From Burkholderia sp. BCC0322 (GTDB taxonomy: Bacteria > Pseudomonadota > Gammaproteobacteria > Burkholderiales > Burkholderiaceae), in the NCBI RefSeq assembly GCF_902833045.1, contig NZ_CADFDU010000002.1, positions 372,001 through 436,000 on the forward strand: a DNA stretch of 64,000 bases. The letters run 5' to 3'. Both the position numbers and the translations under genes were made by a program. Under the pieces are notes generated by a model. That model was not told where the DNA came from. It saw only the letters and a program-made list of their open reading frames with translations, and searched no databases. Below, piece by piece: positions 33,956 to 42,553 of the stretch. Numbering within the stretch: position 1 is the stretch's first letter; each line of letters starts with the position of its first letter.

Positions 33956-35791
33956 ATGACGACACGGAAGTCCTTGAAAGACGGTTTCGCGCTATTCGGA
34001 ACGACACTGAGCGTGCCGCTCGCCGCCGCCGCGGCCGCAGCGCTGCTCGTCACGGGGTGCGGCGGCGACGACGGGTCGAGCCCCGCCGCTTCGGCCGCCG
34101 CCGCGGCCGCGACGTCGGCCGGCACCAACACGTCGGCCAACACCAGTACCACGGCCGCAGCGGCCGACCAGCCGTACGTCGACAACGACGTGTACGGCAC
34201 CGGGCCGAACGACGCGGTCACGGATGCCACGGAAGGGGCAGCCGTCGTGCACCGTACGGTCACGATCGGCGGCAAGACCATCAAGTACACGGCCACCACG
34301 GGCCACCTGACGACGATCGACCCGACCACGTCGGCGCCGAACGCGAAGATGTTCTACGTCGCGTACACGCAGGACAATCCGGACCCGTCGAAGCCGCGCC
34401 CGGTCACGTTCTTCTACAACGGCGGCCCCGGCTCGTCGTCGGTCTACCTGCTGCTCGGCTCGTACGGGCCGAAGCGCCTGCAGTCGTCGTTCCCGAACTT
34501 CACGCCGCCCGCGCCGTACAAGCTGCTCGACAACCCGGACAGCCTGCTCGACCGCACCGACCTCGTGTTCATCAACCCGGTCGGCACCGGTTACTCGGCG
34601 GCGATCGCCCCGGCGAAGAACAAGGACTTCTGGGGCACCGACCAGGACGCCCGCTCGATCGACCGCTTCATCCAGCGCTACCTGACCAAGTACTCGCGCT
34701 GGAATTCGCCGAAGTTCCTGTACGGCGAGTCGTACGGCACCGCGCGCAGCGCGGTCGTGTCGTGGGTGCTGCATGAGGACGGCATCGACCTGAACGGCAT
34801 CACGCTGCAGTCGTCGATCCTCGACTACGCGAATGCGCTGTCCGCGCCGGGCACGTTCCCGACGCTCGCGGCCGATGCGTTCTACTGGAAGAAGACCACG
34901 CTCAACCCGACGCCGACCGATCTCGACGCGTACATGGTCCAGGCCCGCAATTACGCGGACAACACGCTCGCGCCGCTGGCGCAGAAGCCGAACCCGCAGG
35001 ACGGCGGCTTCGTGAACGTCCGTCTGAACCTGAACCTGCAGACCGCGCAGCAGATGGGTTCGTACATCGGCACGGATCCGACGTCGCTGATCCAGACCTT
35101 CGGCAACCCGGCGGCGCTCGGCAACGTGCCGTCGTCGGACGACAACCCGCCGTACACGTTCTTCCTGACGCTCGTGCCGGGTACGCAGATCGGCCAGTAC
35201 GACGGTCGCGCGAACTTCACGGGCAAGGGCATCGCGCCGTACATCCTGCCGAACTCGGGCAGCAACGATCCGTCGATCACGAACGTCGGCGGCGCGTACA
35301 CGGTGCTGTGGAACAGCTACATCAACACCGACCTCAAGTACACGTCGACGTCGTCGTTCGTGGACCTGAACGATCAGGTCTTCAACAACTGGGACTTCAG
35401 CCACACGGATCCGACCGGCGCGAACAAGGGCGGCGGCAATACGCTGTACACGGCCGGTGACCTGGCGTCGACGATGAGCGTGAACCCGGACCTGAAGGTG
35501 CTGTCGGCAAACGGCTATTTCGACGCCGTCACGCCGTTCCACCAGACGGAGCTGACGCTCGCGCAGATGCCGCTCGACCCGACGCTCAAGGCGCAGAACC
35601 TGACGATCAAGAACTACCCGTCGGGCCACATGATCTACCTGAACGACGCGTCGCGGACCGCGCTGAAGGGCGATCTCGCCAACTTCTACGACGGCATCCT
35701 GGCCAACCGCACCGCGCTGCAGCGCGTGCTGAAGCTGCAAATGCGCACGCAGCAGCTCAAGCAGCAGAAGTTGCAGCAGCAGGGGCAGTAA
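33956..35791 (+). CDS. peptidase S10 (serine carboxypeptidase-like) lipoprotein
   Basis: A 611-residue secreted peptidase. LLVTGC forms a lipobox with Cys35, followed by a disordered Ser/Ala/Thr linker (about 36-70). The catalytic domain has all S10 hallmarks: the oxyanion-hole motif FFYNGGPGSSSVYLL (155-161), nucleophile Ser259 in LYGESYGTARS, Asp523 in ANGYFDAVTPF and His558 in YPSGHMIYL. S10 enzymes remove C-terminal residues at acidic pH and are best known from eukaryotes. The C-terminus is a glutamine/lysine-rich helix. It stands alone, with its own promoter region and terminator. The substrate is unknown. Confidence 0.9.
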   Translation: MTTRKSLKDGFALFGTTLSVPLAAAAAAALLVTGCGGDDGSSPAASAAAAAATSAGTNTSANTSTTAAAADQPYVDNDVYGTGPNDAVTDATEGAAVVHRTVTIGGKTIKYTATTGHLTTIDPTTSAPNAKMFYVAYTQDNPDPSKPRPVTFFYNGGPGSSSVYLLLGSYGPKRLQSSFPNFTPPAPYKLLDNPDSLLDRTDLVFINPVGTGYSAAIAPAKNKDFWGTDQDARSIDRFIQRYLTKYSRWNSPKFLYGESYGTARSAVVSWVLHEDGIDLNGITLQSSILDYANALSAPGTFPTLAADAFYWKKTTLNPTPTDLDAYMVQARNYADNTLAPLAQKPNPQDGGFVNVRLNLNLQTAQQMGSYIGTDPTSLIQTFGNPAALGNVPSSDDNPPYTFFLTLVPGTQIGQYDGRANFTGKGIAPYILPNSGSNDPSITNVGGAYTVLWNSYINTDLKYTSTSSFVDLNDQVFNNWDFSHTDPTGANKGGGNTLYTAGDLASTMSVNPDLKVLSANGYFDAVTPFHQTELTLAQMPLDPTLKAQNLTIKNYPSGHMIYLNDASRTALKGDLANFYDGILANRTALQRVLKLQMRTQQLKQQKLQQQGQ

Positions 35792-35828
35792 GCGACGTGG
35801 GTGGCTTGCGCCGCCCCGGATGAACGAC

Positions 35829-35862
35829 AGCCCGATCGGCGCAGGCCGGTCGGGCTGTTTTC
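35829..35862 (+). terminator. intrinsic terminator of the S10 peptidase gene
   Basis: A 12-bp stem with one G-U pair (35829-35840 with 35845-35856) and loop GCAG, followed by GTTTTC. Confidence 0.75.
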
Positions 35863-35948
35863 ATGGATGGCGGGCGATGGACCGCCGCGTCATGCGCCGG
35901 CAGCGAAATGGCGTCAAACCGTCGAGGGCGCGGCGTTCGCGCCGCGTG

Positions 35949-36737
35949 TTACGCGAGCACGAGCCGGATGCCGACCGCGACGAGCGTCGCGGCGAGCAGG
36001 TTGCGCAGCAGCCGCTCGGGCGCGCGCGCCGACAACAGGCTGCCGATCACGATGCCGGGCAGCGAGCCGAGCAGCAGCGACAGCAGCATCGACCAGTCGA
36101 CCGAGCCGAGCAGCCAGTGACCCATGCCCGCGACGAGCGTGAGCGGCACCGCGTGCGCGATGTCGGAGCCGACGATGCGGGTGGTCGCGAGCGCCGGATA
36201 CAGCAGCAGGAGCACGGTCACGCCGATCGCGCCGGCGCCGACCGACGTCATCGACACGAGCACGCCGAGTACGGCGCCCGTCAGCACGGTCGACCACAGC
36301 GTGCGCGCGGGGCTCGGTGCGAGCGGGTTGCGCGCGGCGAACGCGGCGAGCTGCGGCCGGAAGATCAGCGCGAGCGACGTGAGCAGCAGCGCGACGCCGA
36401 GCACGAGCTGGATCATGCGCGCGGTGCCCGGCGCGTTCATCCCGTGCGTATGCAGCCACCACAGCGTGACGGCCGCGGCCGGGACGCTGCCCGCCGCGAG
36501 CCGGCCCGTGATGCGCCAGTCGATCGAACCCTTCAGGCCGTGGACGAGCGTGCCGGTGGCCTTGGTCGCGGCCGCGTACAGCAGGTCGGTACCGACCGCC
36601 GTTGCGGGGTGGACGCCGAACAGCAGCACGAGGATCGGCGTCATCAACGAACCACCGCCAACGCCCGTCAGGCCGACGAGGATGCCGACGAACAGGCCGG
36701 ACAACGAGTACAGCAGATCGATATGGGGAAGCGACAT
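35949..36737 (-). CDS. TSUP (TauE/SafE) family anion permease
   Basis: A 262-residue membrane protein with about eight helices. The N-terminal GLFVGILVGLTGVGGGSLMT is the diagnostic TauE/SafE glycine-rich helix, followed by ILVLLFGVHPATAVGTDLLY. The internal repeat SMTSVGAGAIGVTVLLLLYP starts the second half. Relatives export sulfite, sulfoacetate or other sulfur anions. ATG at 36737 is chosen because the preceding 23 residues of a longer frame are an arginine-rich run before helix 1. No sulfur-metabolism gene is adjacent. Confidence 0.85.
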   Translation of the reverse strand: MSLPHIDLLYSLSGLFVGILVGLTGVGGGSLMTPILVLLFGVHPATAVGTDLLYAAATKATGTLVHGLKGSIDWRITGRLAAGSVPAAAVTLWWLHTHGMNAPGTARMIQLVLGVALLLTSLALIFRPQLAAFAARNPLAPSPARTLWSTVLTGAVLGVLVSMTSVGAGAIGVTVLLLLYPALATTRIVGSDIAHAVPLTLVAGMGHWLLGSVDWSMLLSLLLGSLPGIVIGSLLSARAPERLLRNLLAATLVAVGIRLVLA

Positions 36738-37054
36738 CGGGAGCAGGCGGTTATGCGGCGTTCGGCGGCGGCGCGCGGCCGCTGCGCGCGCGTCAAAGTC
36801 CGCCATTGTCGCAAATGTGGCGGGTGGATGTACGACTGCGTTAAAAATCGGTCGCGAAGGCCCGTGCGGCGGGCAACCGGCCCGCAGTAAAACAGGCGTT
36901 TGAGCGCAGCGGAGCGGGGTGGCCGGCCTTCTCGCGGCGATCGGTCCGAAACGCCTGATGGAACGGGCGTGCGTGCCGGCCCGGCACGCGTAAAAAAGGG
37001 CGCGACGGTGCGCGCCCCGGTTCGACCGTGGCGGTGGACGCCGCCGGCTGCCGG
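36738..37054. promoter_or_regulatory. intergenic region with an MFS-gene terminator
   Basis: 317 bp between two leftward genes. It contains the DHA2 gene's terminator (36991-37017) and presumably the TSUP promoter. No small gene was recognised. Confidence 0.4.
36991..37017 (-). terminator. intrinsic terminator of the DHA2 exporter gene
   Basis: On the minus strand the stem GGGCGCG/CGCGCCC (37011-37017 with 36998-37004) and a six-base loop are followed by TTTTTTA. It lies 38 bp beyond the DHA2 stop codon. Confidence 0.8.
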
Positions 37055-38494
37055 TCAGTGCATCGCGGGGCCGACGCGCTCAACCGCATCCAGCCGCCGG
37101 ATGCGCAGCGCGAGGCCGATCAGCGCGGCCGCGGCGGCGAACGCCGCGCCGAACGCGAAGGCCGCATGGTAGCCGCCGTTCAGTGCGTCGAGCGGCGCGG
37201 CGTGCGCTGCCGCGAGCGCGTTGGTGCGGGCGGCCGCGAGGCTCGCGAGCACGGCGAGGCCGAGCGCGCCACCCATCATGAACGCGGTGTTGACGATCCC
37301 CGACGCGAGCCCGGAATCGGCCGGATCGACATCGTTCATCGCGGCGAGCAGCACCGGGTTGAACGCGATACCCGCACCGATGCCGAGCAGCGTCATGCCG
37401 GGCAGCACGTGCCAGACGAAGCCGCCGTCCGCCGGGGCACGCGAGAACAGCGCGAGGCCGCAGGCCGCGATCAGCAGGCCGGCCGCGATCGGACCGCGGA
37501 TCCCGAAGCGCATCACGATCCGCGCGGACAGCCCGAGCGAGAACGCGGCCATGATCAGGTTTGCCGGCAGGAACGCGAGGCCGACCTGCAACGGCCCGTA
37601 GCCGAGCACACGCTGCATGTAAAGCGCGGACAGGAAGAACCACGCGAACATCGCGGCCGCCCACAGCACGGCGATCGCGTTCGCGAGCGCGACGTTGCGC
37701 GAGGCGAACAGCGAGAGCGGCATCAGCGGATGCGCGGCGCGCGCCTCGATCGCGATGAACAGCGCGAGCAACGCGACGGCCGCGCCGATCAGCACGACGG
37801 TCTGCGTCGACAGCCAGCCGGCTTCGTTGCCGCCGACGATCCCGTAGACGGCCAGCATCAGCGACGCAGTCACGGTGACCGCGCCCGCGACGTCGAGCCG
37901 CGCGGGGCCGGCCGGCGCGCGCACGCGCGGCAGCAGCGCGACGCACATCGCATAGACCGCGATGCCGATCGGCAGGTTGACAAGGAAGATCCAGTGCCAC
38001 GACAGCGAACTCGTCAGCAGGCCGCCGAGCAGCACGCCGATGCTGCCGCCGCCCGCGCAGACGAAGCCGTACACGCCCATCGCGCGGGCGCGCTCGCCGG
38101 GCTCCGTGAAGAGATTCATGATCAGCGACAGCGAAACGGCCGATACGACCGCGCCGCCGAGCCCCTGCACCGCGCGCGCGGCGATCAGCATCGTCTGCGA
38201 CGGCGCGAGGCCGCATGCGAGCGACGCGAGCGTGAAGACGACGAGGCCCGCGAGGAACATGCGCCGCTGGCCGTACAGGTCGCCGAGCCGGCCGCCGAGC
38301 AGCAGGCAGCCGCCGAACGTCAGCAGGTACGCATTGACGACCCATACGAGGGCCGTTTCGGTGAAGTGGAGGTCGGTGCTGATCGACGGCAGCGCCACGT
38401 TCACGATCGTGCTGTCGAGCACGATCATCAGCACGCCGAGGCAGAGGACGATCAGCGCGTACCAGCGCTTCTCGCCATGAATCCCGTGGGTCAT
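37055..38494 (-). CDS. DHA2 (EmrB/QacA) family MFS exporter
   Basis: A 479-residue, 14-helix drug:H+ antiporter. Helix 1 contains VLMIVLDSTIVNVALPSI, the D1 motif typical of EmrB/QacA. WVVNAYLLTFGGCLLLGGRLGD is the helix 2 and motif A region, and GVYGFVCAGGGSIGVLLGGL is motif C of antiporters. It would export toxic compounds or antibiotics using the proton gradient; no EmrA-like adaptor gene is adjacent. ATG at 38494 follows GGAAGG; the 123 residues of upstream open frame are low-complexity and rejected. Confidence 0.88.
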   Translation of the reverse strand: MTHGIHGEKRWYALIVLCLGVLMIVLDSTIVNVALPSISTDLHFTETALVWVVNAYLLTFGGCLLLGGRLGDLYGQRRMFLAGLVVFTLASLACGLAPSQTMLIAARAVQGLGGAVVSAVSLSLIMNLFTEPGERARAMGVYGFVCAGGGSIGVLLGGLLTSSLSWHWIFLVNLPIGIAVYAMCVALLPRVRAPAGPARLDVAGAVTVTASLMLAVYGIVGGNEAGWLSTQTVVLIGAAVALLALFIAIEARAAHPLMPLSLFASRNVALANAIAVLWAAAMFAWFFLSALYMQRVLGYGPLQVGLAFLPANLIMAAFSLGLSARIVMRFGIRGPIAAGLLIAACGLALFSRAPADGGFVWHVLPGMTLLGIGAGIAFNPVLLAAMNDVDPADSGLASGIVNTAFMMGGALGLAVLASLAAARTNALAAAHAAPLDALNGGYHAAFAFGAAFAAAAALIGLALRIRRLDAVERVGPAMH

Positions 38495-38630
38495 GGGCTT
38501 GCAGCCTTCCGATGGTGATTCGAAGGGATGCATTGTAGACCTCGTCCGCGCGGGTTTCCTGCCGGTTTGTGGCAGTAGCGAAGCGGAGTCGCGCGTGCGG
38601 TCGGCACGCGCGCGATGGATGCGACGGGCG

Positions 38631-39362
38631 TTACGAGCGCGCCGGCAGTTCGCAGCCGTCTGGGCCGCAGGCGGCCGCGTCGTCGCCGTCGAGTTCGACG
38701 ATGCCGTCGCGCCAGGCCTGGTCGAGCGCCTGCGCGAACGCATCGGCCGGCTGTGCGCCCGACACCGCGTAGCGGCCGCCGAACACGAACAGCGGCACGC
38801 CACGGCCGCCGATCTGCGCGGCGCGCGCGGCGTCGGCTTCGACTTCGTCGCGGTACAGGTCACTGCGCAGCACGGCTTCGACGGCCGAGCGCTCGAGCCC
38901 CGCTTCGACCGCGAATTCGGTCAGCTCGGCGTGATCGAACAGCGAGCCATGCTCGCAGAAATACGCGCGGTACAGCCGCTCGGTCAGTGCGTGCGCGCGG
39001 CCCGTCGCTTCCGCGAGCTTCACGAGCCGGTGGCCGTCGAGCGTATCGCCGACGAGCGTGCCGGGCAGGTCGTAGTGCAGCCCGACGCTCGCGGCCGCAT
39101 CGGTCACCTGGCGCAGCATCTGGTCGACCTGCGCGGGCGCCATCCGGTACTTGCCGGCGAGCATCGCCTCGACCGGCTCGACCGGCTGGCCGGGCATCAG
39201 CCGGTACGCGCGCAGCGCGACGTCGACGCGGTCGGCGTGCGCGAACGCGGCGAGCGCCTCGTCGAAGCGGCGCTTGCCGATCCAGCACCACGGGCAGATC
39301 AGGTCGGACCAGATTTCGACGGTGAGGGTCGGGCGGGCAGTTGGGGCGGGAGCGGTCGTCAT
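38631..39362 (-). CDS. FrnE-like DsbA family oxidoreductase
   Basis: A 243-residue cytosolic thioredoxin-fold protein. The active-site motif is CPWCWIGKRRF (residues 23-33) and GGRGVPLFVFGGRYAVSGAQ is the cis-proline loop, both typical of FrnE/YwbO proteins, disulfide isomerases linked to stress and polyketide pathways. A C-terminal tail, DDAAACGPDGCELPARS, adds two further cysteines. No signal peptide is present. It precedes the DHA2 exporter gene on the same strand by 136 bp; co-transcription is possible. Confidence 0.85.
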   Translation of the reverse strand: MTTAPAPTARPTLTVEIWSDLICPWCWIGKRRFDEALAAFAHADRVDVALRAYRLMPGQPVEPVEAMLAGKYRMAPAQVDQMLRQVTDAAASVGLHYDLPGTLVGDTLDGHRLVKLAEATGRAHALTERLYRAYFCEHGSLFDHAELTEFAVEAGLERSAVEAVLRSDLYRDEVEADAARAAQIGGRGVPLFVFGGRYAVSGAQPADAFAQALDQAWRDGIVELDGDDAAACGPDGCELPARS

Positions 39363-39561
39363 GGGCGATTCCGGGCAGCAAAAAAAGTGTAACCGGGACT
39401 ATATCATTTTGTGCTTCGGCGCTTCGTCTTGGCCGGGCGGCCCTGCAAAACCGGCGCCCGGCGTATCGCGAAGCATCGACACGGCGGCGGCGTCCCGATA
39501 GCGATTGCCGATGCCGGAAGTCGCCGCGGGCTCCGGCGAATTGGCCCGCGGCGCGTTTCGC

Positions 39562-40221
39562 TTACGCGTCGCCTTGCGTTTCCTTCAGGTGCTTGAGGTG
39601 CTTGTAGACGGTCGCGCGGCCCATCCCGAGCACGTTCGCGACGTAGTTCGCCGCGCTCTTGCCCCGGAACGCGCCCTCCGCGTAAAGCGCTTCGACGAGC
39701 TCGCGCCGGTGCTCGCGCGTGAGCCCGTTCAGCCCGACCTGCCGCTCGCGCAGCCAGCCGTGCAGGAACGTGTTGATGCGCTCCTGCCAGTCGTCGCGGA
39801 ACAACTCGTCCGGCTGCGCGACGACGCCCGCGCCCTTGATGAACAGGTCGAGCGTCGCGCGCACCTCGTCGAACACCGCGATGTTGAAGTTGATGCACAT
39901 CATCCCGGCCGGGCGGCCTTCGTCGTCGAACAGCACGTTGCTCACGCAACGCATCCGCCGCCCGTCCCAGTTCAGTTTCTCGTACGGGCCGATCACGCGC
40001 TCGCGCGCGGAATGATCGATTTCCTCGAGCGCGGAATCGTCGCCGACCTCGCGCTTCGACAGGTTGTTCGCGAGATACAGCACGGTCTGGTCGTGCAGGT
40101 CGTGGATCACGACTTCCGCGTACGGGAAGAACAGCGCGGCGATACCGTCGGCGATCGGCGCATAGCGGGTGAGCAGCAGGTCTTTGACGGGGGATTTCTT
40201 CTTGCGCATCGGGTTCGCCAT
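39562..40221 (-). CDS. dauR: YheO/DauR-type PAS-HTH transcriptional regulator
   Basis: A 219-residue regulator with the YheO-like PAS domain (VVIHDLHDQTVLYLANNLSK, then CVSNVLFDDEGRPAGMMCINF) and a C-terminal HTH_22 domain ending MGRATVYKHLKHLKETQG. The P. aeruginosa homologue DauR represses the dauBAR operon for D-arginine use. Here the gene lies next to a dauB-like dehydrogenase gene on the same strand, with a dauA-like oxidase divergent, so the symbol is given by synteny plus family. ATG at 40221 or 40209 is possible; neither has a strong ribosome-binding site. Confidence 0.78.
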   Translation of the reverse strand: MANPMRKKKSPVKDLLLTRYAPIADGIAALFFPYAEVVIHDLHDQTVLYLANNLSKREVGDDSALEEIDHSARERVIGPYEKLNWDGRRMRCVSNVLFDDEGRPAGMMCINFNIAVFDEVRATLDLFIKGAGVVAQPDELFRDDWQERINTFLHGWLRERQVGLNGLTREHRRELVEALYAEGAFRGKSAANYVANVLGMGRATVYKHLKHLKETQGDA

Positions 40222-40352
40222 CTCGGGTGGGCGGGGGCCGGGCAGCGCATCGGGCCGGCGCGCCGGCGCACCGTTGGCCGGCATGCCCGTGCGCCCGCGC
40301 GCGGCCGCCGCGGCGGTTGCGCCATTGTATCGGCCCCGCGCGCGCGTGACGC

Positions 40353-41327
40353 TCATGCGCGCGTCAGGTGCGTGTACAGCGCGTGCGCGATCGCAATGTC
40401 CTCGAGCCCGAGGCCGATCGAGCGGAAGAAGGCGTGACGCGCGTACGACGGAGCCGGACAGGTGCCGGCGACGAGCGCGGGCAGGTCGCCGGCGATCCGC
40501 GCGGGGTTCCAGCCGTGCTCGGCCGCGGCGATCTGCATCTCGCCGGCGCTCGCGGGCGTCGTGTGCCGGTAGTCGCAGTACACGTCCATGTCGGGCAGCC
40601 ACGCGGGCGGGATCTCGTGTGCGCGCGCGACGTTCGTGCTGATCGACGTGACGAGCGCGGGGCGCGTGAGCATCCCGTCGCCGAGCACGGGCGTGCCCGA
40701 CGACGTGCACAGCATCACGACGTCCGCGTCGCGCACGCAGGCTTCGACGCTCGCCGCGGCCCGTGCGCGCGGATCGCGCTGCGCGAGCGCCGCCTGTTGC
40801 GCCGCGTCGCCGGCGAGCGCGGGCGAGTACACGCGGATCGTCTCCCAGTCGCGCAATCCCGCCGTGTGCCGCAGGTGCGCGAGGCCGACCGCGCCCGCAC
40901 CGACGATCGCGAGACGGCGCGCGTCGCGCGGCGCGAGGCAGTCGACCGCGAGTGCGGTCGTGCCGGCCGTGCGCTCGACGGTCAGCAGGCCCGCGTCGCA
41001 CCACATCAGCGGCTGCCCCGTGCGCATCGACATCAGCGCGGTCCACGCGGTGACGATCGGTCTCCCGTCGGGCTTGCCGCCCGTCACGACATACGGCGAC
41101 AGCTTCGCGCCGAACACCTGCGCGTCGGCGAGCGCGCCGAGATACGTGATGAAGTCGCCGGCCTGGTCGGGAAACAGCGTGAGCGTTTGCGGCGGCTGCA
41201 CCGCGCGCGCCGCGGCGAGCGACGCGAACATGCTGCGCAGCGTGCCGAGCACGTCGAGCGACGGCAGGGCCGCGCGTACCGCGGCTTCGTCGACGGTCAG
41301 CGGCAGGGTCGGGGCGGTTTGCGTCAT
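40353..41327 (-). CDS. dauB: ornithine cyclodeaminase/mu-crystallin family dehydrogenase (DauB-like)
   Basis: A 324-residue NAD(P)H-dependent enzyme. The N-terminal substrate domain includes LTLFPDQAGDFITYLGALAD and GGKPDGRPIVTAWTALMSMR. The Rossmann segment is RRLAIVGAGAVGLAHLRHTA, followed by ADVVMLCTSSGTPVLG. The family includes ornithine cyclodeaminase, alanine dehydrogenase and DauB, an anabolic L-arginine dehydrogenase that turns 2-ketoarginine into L-arginine. The adjacent DauR- and DauA-like genes favour the DauB role; this is inference. ATG at 41327 follows GGAG. Confidence 0.8.
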   Translation of the reverse strand: MTQTAPTLPLTVDEAAVRAALPSLDVLGTLRSMFASLAAARAVQPPQTLTLFPDQAGDFITYLGALADAQVFGAKLSPYVVTGGKPDGRPIVTAWTALMSMRTGQPLMWCDAGLLTVERTAGTTALAVDCLAPRDARRLAIVGAGAVGLAHLRHTAGLRDWETIRVYSPALAGDAAQQAALAQRDPRARAAASVEACVRDADVVMLCTSSGTPVLGDGMLTRPALVTSISTNVARAHEIPPAWLPDMDVYCDYRHTTPASAGEMQIAAAEHGWNPARIAGDLPALVAGTCPAPSYARHAFFRSIGLGLEDIAIAHALYTHLTRA

Positions 41328-41402
41328 GGCGACATCTCCGGTCGGGGCCGGACAGGACAGTCTCGATCGACGGCGTCCGGCGGTGTTCGTGATGGACGAA
41401 AA

Positions 41403-41415
41403 GTCTAATATAGAC
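41403..41415. promoter_or_regulatory. palindrome GTCTA-ATA-TAGAC, candidate operator
   Basis: A perfect 5-3-5 inverted repeat, 76 bp upstream of the dauB-like start and within the divergent promoter region. An identical arm pair recurs at 41558-41570. Confidence 0.65.
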
Positions 41416-41557
41416 AAATGAAATCGGGGTGATTTTTCTTTTCGAGATTTCGTGTCGTCGCACGGTTTGAAAAAAATACCGTTAAATCAAAGGTGTTTAG
41501 GGTGTGCGGCGAATTCTGGACGTCGCGAATCGGGGCGTGATTCGCGTATCCCATATA

Positions 41558-41580
41558 GTCTATAGTAGACTTTGAGTCTA
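41558..41580. promoter_or_regulatory. palindrome GTCTA-TAG-TAGAC plus half site, candidate operator
   Basis: A second perfect GTCTA-N3-TAGAC site (41558-41570) is followed by an extra GTCTA half site (41576-41580). It lies 127 bp upstream of the binding-protein gene. The two sites, 155 bp apart, suggest binding by a dimeric regulator, possibly with looping. Confidence 0.65.
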
Positions 41581-41706
41581 TATTTTGCGTGCAGGACACG
41601 ACGCGTCGCCGTGTGGCGGCCGCCTGCTTCGAATGCCGATCCGGCGCGCGGCCGGGGCCGTCGTGTGCCGATCTTCATCGCCTCAATCCGGAACGGAAGG
41701 ACCGTC

Positions 41707-42486
41707 ATGAACTGGAAGCTCTCCCTTTGCGCCGTTGCGGCGCTTGCCTGCGCGGCCGTCACGGCCCATGCGGAACAGACCACGTTGCGCTTCGGGATCG
41801 AAGCCGCCTATCCGCCGTTCGAGAGCAAGACGCCGGCCGGCCAGTTGCAGGGTTTCGACGTCGACATCGGCAACGCGGTGTGCGCGAAGCTGAACATGAA
41901 ATGCGTGTGGGTCGAGAATGCGTTCGACGGCCTGATCCCGGCGCTGCAGGCGCGCAAGTTCGACGCGATCAACTCGGCGATGAACATCACGTCGAAGCGC
42001 CGGCAGAGCATCGACTTCACGCCGGCGATCTACGTGGTGCCGATCGTGATGATCGCGAAGCACGGCTCGCCGCTGCGGCCCGACGTCGCGAGCCTGCGCG
42101 GCAAGCACGTCGGCGTGCTGCAGGGCTCGTCGCAGGAGGATTTCCTGAAGGCGCACTGGGCCGATGCGGGCGTGGCCGTCGTGTCGTACCAGGATCAGGA
42201 CCAGATCTACGCCGATCTCGTCGCGGGTCGCCTCGACGCGGCCGTGCAGGAAGCGCAGACCGCGCAGGACGGTTTCCTCGACAAGCCGGCCGGCCGCGAC
42301 TACCAGATCGTCGGCGAGCCGCTGAAGGATCCGGCGACGCTCGGCGAGGGCACGGGCTTCGGGATGCGCAAGAACGACAAGGCGCTGCAGGCGAGGATCG
42401 TCGGCGCGCTCGACGCGCTGAAGAAGGACGGCACGCTCAGCGCGCTGTCGCAGAAGTACTTCAAGCGCGACATAGTCGCGAAGTAA
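41707..42486 (+). CDS. periplasmic basic-amino-acid-binding protein (ArgT/HisJ type)
   Basis: A 259-residue ABC-transporter binding protein of the polar amino-acid family. The signal peptide ends at THA (about residue 22). The mature part starts LRFGIEAAYPPFESKTPAGQ then LQGFDVDIGNAVCAKL, the pattern of lysine/arginine/ornithine and histidine binders. Ligand-contacting motifs are INSAMNITSKRRQSIDFT and GVLQGSSQEDFL, with DAAVQEAQTAQDGFL near the hinge. No permease or ATPase genes are next to it, so it must share another transporter. It begins the divergent arm of the dau-like cluster. GGAAGG precedes the start. Confidence 0.87.
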   Translation: MNWKLSLCAVAALACAAVTAHAEQTTLRFGIEAAYPPFESKTPAGQLQGFDVDIGNAVCAKLNMKCVWVENAFDGLIPALQARKFDAINSAMNITSKRRQSIDFTPAIYVVPIVMIAKHGSPLRPDVASLRGKHVGVLQGSSQEDFLKAHWADAGVAVVSYQDQDQIYADLVAGRLDAAVQEAQTAQDGFLDKPAGRDYQIVGEPLKDPATLGEGTGFGMRKNDKALQARIVGALDALKKDGTLSALSQKYFKRDIVAK

Positions 42487-42553
42487 TCACCGCCGCGCGC
42501 CGGCCGCCGCGCCGGCGCGTGTCGCATCGAATCTCGACGCAGTACGGGGAACC

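Larger units (their letters stand above)
41328..41706. promoter_or_regulatory. divergent promoter region of the dau-like cluster
   Basis: 379 bp between the dauB-like and binding-protein genes. It is AT-rich at 41395-41600 and carries both GTCTA-N3-TAGAC palindromes. No coding frame was recognised. Confidence 0.55.
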
